From Metapseudomonas boanensis (GTDB taxonomy: Bacteria > Pseudomonadota > Gammaproteobacteria > Pseudomonadales > Pseudomonadaceae), in NCBI RefSeq assembly GCF_018704125.1, contig NZ_JAGTIS010000006.1:1-64000 (forward strand): a stretch of 64,000 nt of DNA, in the 5' to 3' direction. The position numbers and the translations under genes are program-made. The notes under the pieces are model-generated. The model had not been told where the DNA came from. It ran no database searches and saw only the letters and a list, made by a program, of their open reading frames with translations. Shown here in pieces: positions 51,748-60,637 of this stretch (position 1 is its first letter; each line of letters opens with the position of its first letter).

Positions 51748-52848
51748 ATGATGAACAGCATCCCCTGCATGATTATGCGTGGCGGCACCTCACGCGGCCC
51801 CTTCATTCACATGGCCGATCTGCCTGAATCGCAGGAAGCACGAGCCCAGGTACTACTCGATCTCATGGGTTCCGGCCATCCTCTTCAGGTCGATGGCATT
51901 GGCGGTGGTAACTCCCTCACCAGCAAGGTGGCCATCGTTGGCCGCTCCGATCGCCCTGATGCGGACGTGGACTACCTCTTCGCGCAAGTAGACGTAACCG
52001 AGCGCCGCGTCGATTTCTCTCCAAACTGCGGCAACATGCTCTCTGCCGTTGGCCCGTTCGCGATCGAGACCAGTCTGGTCGCGGCGACCTACGGGGAGAC
52101 CCGGGTGCGGGTGTTCAATATCAACACTCAGCGCATCATCGAGTGCTTCGTACCGACTCCGCGGGGCCGAGTGGAATACGAGGGTGACACCTGTATCAGT
52201 GGAGTACCCGGTTCTGCAGCGGGTATCCGCCTGAGCTTTCTTGATGTCGCCGGAGCCAAGACTGGTGCGCTGCTGCCTACTGGCCAAGCCGTTGAGCAGA
52301 TTGAAGGTGTTGAAGTTACTTGCCTGGATGCCGCTACTCCCACGGTGATTATTCGTGCCAGCGACCTCGGTGTTGATGGGCATGCCGAACCGGCTCTGCT
52401 GGATGCCAACAGCACCATGCTGGAGCGCCTGGAGCGCATCCGCTGCGAAGCTGGTCGCCGCATGGGCATGGGAGATGTCAGTCAGTCCGTGTTGCCCAAA
52501 CCGATTCTGCTGTCACCGGCCGTCAATGGTGAGGCGACGGTTTGCGCCCGTTACTTCGTGCCGCAGCGCTGCCATAAGGCACTGGCGGTTACCGGCGCCA
52601 TTGCTCTCGGAGCAGCGGTGAATGTCCCCGGCAGCGTAGCCCAGCGCATTGTCCAGGAAAGCGGCCGTCTGGAAGCCGGAGGCACTCTGGAGTCGATCCG
52701 AATCGAGCATCCATCCGGTCATCTGGACCTGCGGGTTGAGTTGCGAAATGGCAACCCGATGGACATCGCGCGAGTTTCGCTAATAAGGACCGCCCGCAAG
52801 ATCATGGATGGCCGCCTCTACTACCGCATGCCTGAAGCAATCCACTGA
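51748..52848 (+). CDS. PrpF/GalD-family isomerase (aconitate/oxalomesaconate type)
   Basis: The 366-residue protein has the family start IPCMIMRGGTSRGPF with the catalytic Cys-region residues, VDGIGGGNSLTSKVAI, FSPNCGNMLSAVGPFAIE and ILLSPAVNGEATVCARYF. PrpF isomerises 2-methylaconitate and GalD is 4-oxalomesaconate tautomerase; both act on double-bonded tricarboxylates. Beside TcuA/TcuB and CitMHS genes it most likely handles aconitate isomers, such as trans- to cis-aconitate. The exact substrate is inference. Confidence 0.87.
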   Translation: MMNSIPCMIMRGGTSRGPFIHMADLPESQEARAQVLLDLMGSGHPLQVDGIGGGNSLTSKVAIVGRSDRPDADVDYLFAQVDVTERRVDFSPNCGNMLSAVGPFAIETSLVAATYGETRVRVFNINTQRIIECFVPTPRGRVEYEGDTCISGVPGSAAGIRLSFLDVAGAKTGALLPTGQAVEQIEGVEVTCLDAATPTVIIRASDLGVDGHAEPALLDANSTMLERLERIRCEAGRRMGMGDVSQSVLPKPILLSPAVNGEATVCARYFVPQRCHKALAVTGAIALGAAVNVPGSVAQRIVQESGRLEAGGTLESIRIEHPSGHLDLRVELRNGNPMDIARVSLIRTARKIMDGRLYYRMPEAIH

Positions 52849-52910
52849 ACGCATTCAACTGACACGCGTCTCGTAACGCCCCGACAACAATCACAAGACG
52901 GGTAACTGAT

Positions 52911-53050
52911 ATGAAACTTCTGATCCCACTCTGCTTGCATCACCGCTGCGCCGCTACCGGCCACCTACGCTCGTCGTGAGGTTGGGCGGGGCGCTTGCAC
53001 GCCCTGGCGATTAGCGGCTTCATGTGCGGCGGCTCGTACGCCCAAATGGA
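52911..53050 (+). pseudogene. Signal-peptide remnant of a lost gene
   Basis: The 234-bp spacer holds ATGAAACTTCTGATCCCACT (MKLLIPLCL...) and, in other frames, LHALAISGFMCGGSYAQ ending near 53043, which look like the two parts of a broken signal peptide with a frameshift. No gene body follows. A periplasmic binding protein of the tricarboxylate type could have been lost here, but that is a guess. Confidence 0.35.
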
Positions 53051-53082
53051 GCTGGAACCCATAATTACAAGAGTCCAACGCC

Positions 53083-54387
53083 ATGCTTTCTCTGCTCGGT
53101 TTGTCCATGGTGGTCGTGTTCACCTATCTGATCATGACCAAACGCCTGTCCCCGGTAGTGGCCCTGACAGTGGTGCCCATCGTCTTCGCCCTGATCGGCG
53201 GCTTCGCGCCGGAGCTCGGCAAGATGATGCTCGACGGCCTGAAGACGGTGGCGCCCTCGGCAGCGCTTTTGCTTTTCGCCATCCTGTTCTTCGGCATCAT
53301 GATCGACTCCGGGCTGTTCGACCCGTTGATCCGCCGCATCCTGCAGACCGTCAACGGTAATCCGGTGAAGATCGCCATGGGCACCGCCGTGCTGTCGCTG
53401 CTGGTGGCCCTCGACGGTGACGGTACCACCACCTACATGATCACCGTGGCCGCCATGCTGCCGCTATACAAGCGCATCGGTATGAACCCGCTGATCCTCG
53501 CCTGCATATCCATGCTGTCGCTGAGCATCATGAGCGGCATGAGCCCCTGGGGCGGTCCGGCCACCCGTGCAATCGCCGTACTCGGGCTGGACGCCAGCGA
53601 GTACTTCATTCCGATGCTCCCGACTATGGCGGGCGGGGCTCTTTGGGTGGTGTTCACCGCCTACATTCTGGGGCGAAAAGAACTGAAACGGATCGGCAAC
53701 ACCCACCTGAAAACCGGCGGTGACGACTGCTACATCAAGGCCATCCTGGCCGATAACCCGAACAAGCGACCGAAGCTGATCTGGCTGAACCTGCTGCTGG
53801 TAATCGCGGTAATGGTCGCTCTGGTGGCAGGGCTGATGAACGCGGCGGTGCTGTTCATGCTCGGCTTCGTCGTGGCCTTGATGATCAACTACCCGCAGCT
53901 GGACCTTCAGAAGGAACGGATCCTCGCCCACTCGGGCAACGCCATGACCGTGGTGCTGCTGGTGTTCGCCGCCGGGGTATTCGCCGGCATATTCTCCGGC
54001 ACCAAGATGGTGGATTCCCTGGCCAACTCCCTGGTAGAGATGATCCCGACCTCATGGGGCAGCTTTTTCCCGCTGGTGGTGGCCATCACCAGCATGCCGC
54101 TGACCTTCGTGCTGTCCAATGACGCCTACTACTTCGGCATGGTACCCATCCTCGCCCAGGCGGCCGCCGCCTACGGTATCGACCCGGTAGAAATCGCCCG
54201 TGCGTCCATCCTTGGCCAACCGGTGCACCTGATGAGCCCGCTGGTGGCCTCCACCCTGCTGCTTGTGGGAATGGTCGATCGCGATATCGGTGACTTCCAG
54301 CGCTTCACCTACAAGTGGGCGATCCTGACTTCCCTGGTCATCACCGTGCTGGCCCTCCTGACCGGCGCCATCAGCCTGTTCGCTTGA
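53083..54387 (+). CDS. CitMHS-family citrate/tricarboxylate transporter, copy 1
   Basis: The 434-residue membrane protein has about eleven or twelve helices and CitMHS features: MLSLLGLSMVVVFTYLIMT, LDGDGTTTYMITVAAMLPLY, MSPWGGPATRAIAVLGLDAS and SNDAYYFGMVPILAQAAAAY. The family imports metal-citrate or related tricarboxylates with protons. A second copy lies at 60638. Shares two near-identical tracts with it. It follows the PrpF-like gene and precedes an OprD-family porin. Confidence 0.9.
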   Translation: MLSLLGLSMVVVFTYLIMTKRLSPVVALTVVPIVFALIGGFAPELGKMMLDGLKTVAPSAALLLFAILFFGIMIDSGLFDPLIRRILQTVNGNPVKIAMGTAVLSLLVALDGDGTTTYMITVAAMLPLYKRIGMNPLILACISMLSLSIMSGMSPWGGPATRAIAVLGLDASEYFIPMLPTMAGGALWVVFTAYILGRKELKRIGNTHLKTGGDDCYIKAILADNPNKRPKLIWLNLLLVIAVMVALVAGLMNAAVLFMLGFVVALMINYPQLDLQKERILAHSGNAMTVVLLVFAAGVFAGIFSGTKMVDSLANSLVEMIPTSWGSFFPLVVAITSMPLTFVLSNDAYYFGMVPILAQAAAAYGIDPVEIARASILGQPVHLMSPLVASTLLLVGMVDRDIGDFQRFTYKWAILTSLVITVLALLTGAISLFA

Positions 54388-54490
54388 CTTCGTAGCCCGT
54401 CACTCGGGCGCCCCCTGACCAACTTCTGCTGCGGGCCACCTGAATGGCCTGCGGGCCGGGTTCGCCCGGAAAGACTTAGAGGTGAAGATC

Positions 54491-55765
54491 ATGTCCGCAT
54501 TAGCGCGCCACTTGCCCGGCGCATCCTTGGCCTGTCTGGCCGCCTGCATTGCTCCTGATGTTGGGGCCGCAGGGTTCTTCGACGACAGCAAGGCAACATT
54601 GCAATTGCGCAACATCTACTTCAACGACGACTTCAAGGACGAGTCGGGCATGTCCGCTCGCGCTGCCGCCAGCGCACAGTCCAAGCGCGAGGAATGGGCA
54701 CAAGGGTTCCTGCTCGATGCTCAATCCGGCTACACCGAAGGGAAGGTGGGATTTGGCCTCGATGCGTTGGGATTGCTTGGCGTGAAACTGGACTCCGGCC
54801 GCGGCCGAGCTGGTACCAACCTGCTGCCCGTGCATGGCGACGGCCGTGCCGCCGACGATTTTTCCAGCTTGGGACTCACCGCCAAAGCGCGCTTCTCCGG
54901 TACCACACTCAAGCACGGCACGCATCAGCCCAAGCTGCCGGTTCTGGTCCGCAACGATGCGCGCCTGCTGCCGCAGACCTTCGAAGGCACCCAGGTCACC
55001 AGCACCGAAATTGCCGACCTTAGCCTCACCGGTGGTTACTTCGATGAATTCCGCATGCGCGATTCCAGTGGCAACCATTCGATCACTGCCGATGGTTACG
55101 CAGGCGACGACGGTGAGGGGTTCTGGTTTGCCGGTGCCGACTACAAAGCTCGCAGGACGCTGACGCTCAGTTACTACTACGGCGAGCTGGAGGAGTTTTA
55201 CCAACAGCACTATGTCGGTTTGGTGCACAGCCTTGCGCTCGGTGCAGGCACCTTGCTCAGCGACTTGCGCTACTTCCACAGCCAGGATGCGGGAGAGGCG
55301 CGCAATGGCGAACTGGACAACGACATGTACAGCGGACTGCTGACCTACACCCGGAAGGGCCATGCTGTGAGCGCAGGCTACCAGCAACTGAATGGCGAAG
55401 GCGGCCTCCCATTCGTCAACGGCGCCACGGTGTACAGCTTTAGCAACGCCGGTGTTGGCAAGTTCGTCGAGGAGGACGAGCGCACCTGGATGCTCGGTTA
55501 CGCGTACGACTTTGCGGCCATCGGGGCGCCCGGACTGACTGCTGGCGTTCGCTATTTCAAAGGCCAGGATGGCACGACCGAACTGCGTGGCAGCGAAGTG
55601 AACGCCCACGAGTGGGAGCGGGATATTGATCTTGCCTACGTGGTGCAGCAGGGGGCTCTCAAGGGGCTTGGTGTGAAGCTGCGCAACATCGCCTATCGCT
55701 CCAGCTACAGCCGGGGCCGCGACAACAATCGCCTGTATTTCACCTACGACATCGTGCTCTGGTAG
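54491..55765 (+). CDS. OprD-family outer membrane porin
   Basis: The 424-residue precursor has a signal peptide (about 1-29, cleaved near VGAAG) and the OprD-family N-terminus FFDDSKATLQLRNIYFNDDFKD, alternating beta-strand sequence throughout and a C-terminal aromatic residue region ending FTYDIVLW. OprD-type channels import small organic acids. The ATG at 54491 has AGAGGTGA upstream; a GTG nine bases earlier lies in that site. Its place in the operon suggests it admits tricarboxylates through the outer membrane. Confidence 0.88.
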   Translation: MSALARHLPGASLACLAACIAPDVGAAGFFDDSKATLQLRNIYFNDDFKDESGMSARAAASAQSKREEWAQGFLLDAQSGYTEGKVGFGLDALGLLGVKLDSGRGRAGTNLLPVHGDGRAADDFSSLGLTAKARFSGTTLKHGTHQPKLPVLVRNDARLLPQTFEGTQVTSTEIADLSLTGGYFDEFRMRDSSGNHSITADGYAGDDGEGFWFAGADYKARRTLTLSYYYGELEEFYQQHYVGLVHSLALGAGTLLSDLRYFHSQDAGEARNGELDNDMYSGLLTYTRKGHAVSAGYQQLNGEGGLPFVNGATVYSFSNAGVGKFVEEDERTWMLGYAYDFAAIGAPGLTAGVRYFKGQDGTTELRGSEVNAHEWERDIDLAYVVQQGALKGLGVKLRNIAYRSSYSRGRDNNRLYFTYDIVLW

Positions 55766-55915
55766 GTCCCGAATGCGGGTTTACCAGCCCGAAGTGGCGC
55801 TTAGAAGAGCGGGCGCCGCGCCCGTGTGCTCACAAGGCGCGCGGGCCCTTCTTTCTCAAACCACGCTTTCCGACCTGCCGTCTCGACTAACCGTCGCGCC
55901 AGCAGAGGTTCCGGA

Positions 55916-55944
55916 GCCGGGGGCTTTGCCCCTGGCATTTTTTT
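55916..55944 (+). terminator. Intrinsic terminator upstream of terC
   Basis: GCCGGGGGC, loop TTT, GCCCCTGGC and ATTTTTTT form a hairpin ending about 23 bases before the terC start. It either terminates the porin transcript or acts as the expression platform of an RNA leader; I see no yybP-ykoY signature. Confidence 0.7.
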
Positions 55945-55967
55945 ATCGATAGCGGAGACACGGACTT

Positions 55968-56651
55968 ATGGAGTGGCTGAGTGACCCAGTTTTCTGGATG
56001 GCGCTGATGCAGATTATCGCCATCGACATCTTGCTGGGTGGTGATAATGCCGTGGTCATCGCACTGGCCTGTCGGCACCTGCCCGAGGAACAACGACGCC
56101 AGGCCATCGTCGGTGGCGTGGCAGGGGCGATCTTGTTGCGCATCGCATTGCTGTTCTTCGCCATGCAACTGCTGGCCCTGCCGTACCTGAAGCTGGTGGG
56201 GGCGGCGCTGTTGCTGTGGATCGGCATCAAGCTGTTGTTGCCTGAACCGGAGGAAGCCCATGAGGTGAAGGCCGGGGCGAGCTTTCTTGCGGCGATCAAG
56301 ACCATCATCGTCGCTGATGCAGTGATGAGTCTGGACAACGTGCTTGCCGTGGCCGGCGCCGCGGGCGGCAACCTGTTCCTGGTCAGTCTGGGTGTGCTGA
56401 TCAGCATCCCCATAATCGTCTGGGGCAGCCAACTGGTGCTCAAGCTGATGGATCGTTTCCCGCAGGTTGTACCGCTGGGTGGTGGCTTACTGGGCTGGAT
56501 TGCCGGAGGTATGGCTGTAACCGACATCGCCGTGGCGAGCTGGGTTTCGAACGATGTCTGGTCGAAGCACCTGGCTGCAGCTTGTGGCGCTGCCCTGGTG
56601 ATGGGCGTAGGTCTATTGCTGCGTGCGCGAACATCAGCGCTGGCCAATTAG
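55968..56651 (+). CDS. TerC-family membrane protein
   Basis: The 227-residue protein has about seven helices and the TerC motifs LGGDNAVVIALA and VADAVMSLDNVLAVAG. TerC/YjbE proteins are tied to manganese or tellurite handling. The ATG at 55968 has GGAG about 12 bases upstream. It interrupts the tricarboxylate island (between the porin and TcuR-like genes), so its role in this context is unclear. Confidence 0.87.
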   Translation: MEWLSDPVFWMALMQIIAIDILLGGDNAVVIALACRHLPEEQRRQAIVGGVAGAILLRIALLFFAMQLLALPYLKLVGAALLLWIGIKLLLPEPEEAHEVKAGASFLAAIKTIIVADAVMSLDNVLAVAGAAGGNLFLVSLGVLISIPIIVWGSQLVLKLMDRFPQVVPLGGGLLGWIAGGMAVTDIAVASWVSNDVWSKHLAAACGAALVMGVGLLLRARTSALAN

Positions 56652-56767
56652 TCAGACGGCGCGCCTGCTGGATCTCGGTGCTAGCCAGGTATGGAGTGGG
56701 ATCCAAGCTGCAGTAGTGCTAGCAATCCGGCTACCATCCTGCCCTCTACCCATCGCCGAGGTCCTGT

Positions 56768-57694
56768 ATGGAACTGCGTCAGCTGCGTTACTACCTCAGT
56801 GTACTGGAACATGGCAGTCTGGGACGCGCAGCGCTGGAATTGGGGATTGGCACCTCGGCCCTGAGCCAACAGATCAGCAAGCTGGAGAGCGAACTCTCCA
56901 CGCGGCTGCTGAACCGCACCACTACAGGTGTCTCCCCAACTGCGGCTGGCCTTGCCTTCGAACACCATGCACGCCTTACCCTGCGTCAAGCAGAGCACGC
57001 CGTACTAGCAGCCCAGAGTGGCCGTATGAGCGGCTATACCAGCGTCGGCCTGGCACCGACTACAGCTTCGGTCCTTGCATTGCCGCTGATTGCCGCCATG
57101 CGTGAGCGCTATCCGCAGGTGCGCCTGCATCTGGTCGAGATGCTATCGGGGTACCTGGTTAGCCAGTTAAACGCGCGTCATCTGGACTTGGCGGTACTGT
57201 TCCAGTCAGAAGTGGGGCCTCGCCTAAGTATTCGCCCGCTGCTGCAGGAGCGCCTGTTCGTCATTGTGCCGCCCAAACTGGTTCGACCCGAATGGGGTGA
57301 GGAGCTGTCATTGGCTGAACTCGATGAGTTGCCGTTGGTATTGCCCAGCCAACAGCACGGCCTGCGTACCACGCTCAATGCCGCTTTCGAACGTATCGGA
57401 CATGAGCCGCGGGTAATCATGGAGATTGATGGCCTGTCACTATTGATGGATGCGGTTATCGCTGGTCACGCTGCGACGATTCAGCCTGGTGCAACGGTGG
57501 CGCGTTCGTTGCACGCGGGTCTCAGGGTTCTCCCGATTGCTGACGTGGACGCAGAGCGACGCAATCTGCTGGCCAGTTTGTCGGACGATGAGCTGTCCCC
57601 GGCGGCCCTGGCCACTCGTATTGTCCTCCTGGATGTGGCTCGTGATCTGGTCACGCGTGGCCAATGGCCGGGCGCACGGCTTTTGTGTTCGTAG
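56768..57694 (+). CDS. tcuR: LysR-family regulator, TcuR-like
   Basis: The 308-residue LTTR has HTH GSLGRAALELGIGTSALSQQ and the family LLNRTTTGVSPT segment. Position directly before tcuA in the same direction, and the TcuR-like sequence, suggest it activates tricarballylate genes in response to the substrate. The start at 56768 follows GAGG. The 123-bp spacer to tcuA should contain its operator. Confidence 0.82.
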   Translation: MELRQLRYYLSVLEHGSLGRAALELGIGTSALSQQISKLESELSTRLLNRTTTGVSPTAAGLAFEHHARLTLRQAEHAVLAAQSGRMSGYTSVGLAPTTASVLALPLIAAMRERYPQVRLHLVEMLSGYLVSQLNARHLDLAVLFQSEVGPRLSIRPLLQERLFVIVPPKLVRPEWGEELSLAELDELPLVLPSQQHGLRTTLNAAFERIGHEPRVIMEIDGLSLLMDAVIAGHAATIQPGATVARSLHAGLRVLPIADVDAERRNLLASLSDDELSPAALATRIVLLDVARDLVTRGQWPGARLLCS

Positions 57695-57817
57695 ATCTTT
57701 AGAAAAACTAAATACCTGCGCAGCCGCAGCGCGTTTCGGGCCAAACGCCCCCGCTCTAAAGTCCTCGCCATTGCGGGGAGCAGCTTAACTTCCGTCTCCT
57801 CGCTCAGAGGAGGGAAG

Positions 57818-59272
57818 ATGATCGATGTCCTCGTCATAGGGGGCGGCAACGCGGCGTTGTGTGCGGCGCTGATGGCTCGAGAAGCTGGCGCCAGCGTACT
57901 GCTGCTGGAGGCGGCGCCGCGGGCCTGGCGCGGTGGTAACTCGCAACACACCCGCAACCTGCGCTGCATGCACGATGCGCCGCAGGACGTGCTGGTGGAT
58001 GCCTATCCCGAAGAGGAGTTCTGGCAGGATCTGCTCAAGGTCACGGGTGGCCTGACCAATGAGAAGCTGGCGCGCTTGGTGATTCGTGCGTCCTCTAACT
58101 GCCGAGGTTGGATGCGTCGCCATGGAGTGCACTTTCAGCCCTCATTGTCTGGAGCTCTGCACACGGCTCGAACCAACGCCTTCTTCATGGGCGGAGGCAA
58201 GGCCTTGGTGAACGCCTACTACCGCAGCGCTGAAAAGCTGGGCGTCGAGATTCGCTACGACTCGCCCGTGGCTCGCGTCGAGGTTAAAGGTGGCCGCTTC
58301 ATCGCCGCGCACATCGGTGAGCGTGAGGTGGACGGCCGACGCCTGCCTGCTGAGCGCCTTGAGGCCAGGACCTGTGTTCTGGCTGCCGGTGGCTTCGAAT
58401 CCAATCGCGAATGGCTACGCGAAGCCTGGGGCCAGAATGAGCGAGGCGAATGGCCGGCGGAAAATTTCCTGGTCCGGGGTACCCGATTCAACAATGGGGT
58501 ACTGCTGCGCGAACTGATGGGGCAGGGGGCCGATACCATCGGCGATCCAACTCAAGCCCACATGGTAGCCATCGATGCTCGCGCGCCGCTCTACGACGGA
58601 GGCATTTGCACCCGGATCGATTGCGTATCGCTGGGTGTGGTAGTCAACCGCAATGGCGAGCGCTTCTATGACGAAGGCGAGGATTTCTGGCCAAAGCGTT
58701 ACGCCATCTGGGGACGTCTGGTCGCTCAGCAACCGGGGCAGGTGGGCTTTTCCATCATCGACCAGAAGGCATTGGGGCGCTTCATGCCGCCAGTATTCCC
58801 CGGCACCACAGCCAACACCCTGGATGAACTGGCACGCCAGCTTGGGCTGCCCGAAGCTACCTTCGTTGCCACTGTAGAAGCCTACAACCGAGCCTGCCGA
58901 GTCGGGACCTTCGACCACACCAGCCTGGATGACTGCCATACCGAGGGCATCCAACCTGCCAAAACTCATTGGGCGCGCCCGCTCGACTCGCCGCCGTATT
59001 ACGGCTATCCGCTGCGTCCAGGGGTGACCTTCACCTACCTCGGGTTACGCACCGATGAGACAGCCACCGTGCACTTCGACGGAAAACCCAGCCCAAATCT
59101 CTTCGTAGCGGGAGAAATGATGGCCGGCAATGTCCTTGGCAAGGGCTACACCGCGGGCGTTGGCATGTCCATTGGCACCGCATTCGGCCGGATAGCGGGT
59201 ACCAGAGCAGCAATGGCTGCTGGCTACCGAACCACTTCCAGAGAGAACGAACATGACTGCGCAACTGCCTGA
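57818..59272 (+). CDS. tcuA: FAD-dependent tricarballylate dehydrogenase
   Basis: The 484-residue flavoprotein has the FAD motif [19 protein letters not shown] (6-24) and the succinate-dehydrogenase/fumarate-reductase-like fold, with [13 protein letters not shown] near the active site and a C-terminal [20 protein letters not shown]. TcuA oxidises tricarballylate to cis-aconitate. The ATG at 57818 has GAGGAGGGAAG upstream. It overlaps tcuB by 20 bases. Confidence 0.88.
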   Translation: MIDVLVIGGGNAALCAALMAREAGASVLLLEAAPRAWRGGNSQHTRNLRCMHDAPQDVLVDAYPEEEFWQDLLKVTGGLTNEKLARLVIRASSNCRGWMRRHGVHFQPSLSGALHTARTNAFFMGGGKALVNAYYRSAEKLGVEIRYDSPVARVEVKGGRFIAAHIGEREVDGRRLPAERLEARTCVLAAGGFESNREWLREAWGQNERGEWPAENFLVRGTRFNNGVLLRELMGQGADTIGDPTQAHMVAIDARAPLYDGGICTRIDCVSLGVVVNRNGERFYDEGEDFWPKRYAIWGRLVAQQPGQVGFSIIDQKALGRFMPPVFPGTTANTLDELARQLGLPEATFVATVEAYNRACRVGTFDHTSLDDCHTEGIQPAKTHWARPLDSPPYYGYPLRPGVTFTYLGLRTDETATVHFDGKPSPNLFVAGEMMAGNVLGKGYTAGVGMSIGTAFGRIAGTRAAMAAGYRTTSRENEHDCATA

Positions 59273-60434
59273 ACCACGATTAGTCGATCCCGCAGAGGCG
59301 AGCCGCCAGTTGATTCCGCTACTCAACATTGACGAGAGCGAAGTGGACCGACAGATGCGAATCTGCAACGCCTGTCGTTATTGCGAGGGCTTCTGCGCCG
59401 TATTCCCGGCCATGACGCGCCGGCTGGACTTCTCCAAGGCCGATATTCATTACCTGGCTAACCTCTGCCACAACTGTGGCGCGTGCCTGCATGCTTGTCA
59501 GTACGCAGCACCCCATGAGTTCGCGGTCAACGTGCCGCAGGCGATGGCCAAGGTGCGCGTGCAGACCTACGGTGACTACGCCTGGCCCAGCCTGTTTGGT
59601 CGCTTTTACCGGCACAACGGTACATTCCTTGCTGTTGCGCTGGCGGTTGGGCTCTCGCTGTTCTTGGTACTGACCCTGGTGATGAAGGGCACGCTGCTTC
59701 CGGGCAGCCTCAAAGGTGACTTCTACGCAGTGTTCCCGCATAACACCCTGGCGTGGATGTTCGGTGGTGTGTTCGGTGGGGCGGTGCTTGCCTTGGCAGT
59801 GGCGGTGCGCCGCTTCTGGCGCAATGTGACACCTGCCTCCGACCCAGTGGAAACACAACCTGGTGCAGTCCGTGAAGCTTCAGCGGCCGTGCTTACCCTC
59901 AAGTACCTGGATGGTGGACATGGACAGGGCTGCAACAATGAAAGTGATCGATATACGCTCTGGCGTCGTCGTTTCCACCATCTGACGTTCTACGGTTTCA
60001 TGCTGTGCTTCGCCGCTACAGGTGTCGCCACCAGCTATCACTACCTGCTAGGTAAAGTGGCTCCTTATTCGGTGCTGAGTCTCCCAGTGGTGCTTGGCAC
60101 ATTGGGTGGTGTCGGCTTGCTGATCGGGCCCGCCGGCCTTCTGGTGCTCAATTATCGCCGTGACCCGCTCCAGGGCGACATCACTCAGCAACCAATGGAT
60201 CGTGGCTTCATCGTGCTGTTGCTGCTTGTGAGTCTCACCGGCCTGGCCCTATTGGTTGGTCGCGATAGCCCTGCAATGGCAATCCTCCTCGCTATCCATT
60301 TGGGAAGCGTGATGGCGTTCTTCCTGACACTGCCTTACGGCAAGTTTGCACACGGGATATTTCGCAGCGCCGCGCTGCTGAAGTTCGCAATCGAAAAGCG
60401 CCAGTTAGAGAAAGTCAATCTCGGCAGCGAGTAG
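59253..60434 (+). CDS. tcuB: Tricarballylate oxidation protein TcuB (ferredoxin-like membrane electron carrier)
   Basis: The 393-residue protein has two cysteine clusters, [11 protein letters not shown] and [11 protein letters not shown] (about 33-80), for iron-sulfur centres and five or six membrane helices (about 125-380). TcuB reoxidises the FADH2 of TcuA and passes electrons to the membrane quinone pool. It starts 20 bases before the tcuA stop, showing translational coupling. Confidence 0.87.
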   Translation: MTAQLPEPRLVDPAEASRQLIPLLNIDESEVDRQMRICNACRYCEGFCAVFPAMTRRLDFSKADIHYLANLCHNCGACLHACQYAAPHEFAVNVPQAMAKVRVQTYGDYAWPSLFGRFYRHNGTFLAVALAVGLSLFLVLTLVMKGTLLPGSLKGDFYAVFPHNTLAWMFGGVFGGAVLALAVAVRRFWRNVTPASDPVETQPGAVREASAAVLTLKYLDGGHGQGCNNESDRYTLWRRRFHHLTFYGFMLCFAATGVATSYHYLLGKVAPYSVLSLPVVLGTLGGVGLLIGPAGLLVLNYRRDPLQGDITQQPMDRGFIVLLLLVSLTGLALLVGRDSPAMAILLAIHLGSVMAFFLTLPYGKFAHGIFRSAALLKFAIEKRQLEKVNLGSE

Positions 60435-60449
60435 CGCGTTCACGTCCAG

Positions 60450-60480
60450 CAGACCTCTGGTTTAGCGCCACAGAGGTCTG
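60450..60480. promoter_or_regulatory. Inverted repeat in tcuB-citMHS spacer
   Basis: CAGACCTCTG (60450-60459) and CAGAGGTCTG (60471-60480) are exact complements around an 11-base spacer. No T-run follows, so it is more likely an operator or mRNA hairpin than a classical terminator. Confidence 0.5.
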
Positions 60481-60637
60481 GTCCCTCACCTAGACAGTAC
60501 CGGAACCGGCCATCCGTTCAAGTTGCGGCCACCGGGGCGTCCGTGCGCCCCGGCGAATGAGCACCTTCGCGACCACCGCAGTTCAACTGGGGAGGTTTCG
60601 CGAGGGGGGAACCCCATAATTACAAGAGTCCAACGCC

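Noticed and set aside
55766-55967. Possible yybP-ykoY manganese riboswitch before terC
   Set aside because: I could not find the conserved GGGGAGUA-type core; only a terminator-like hairpin is visible.
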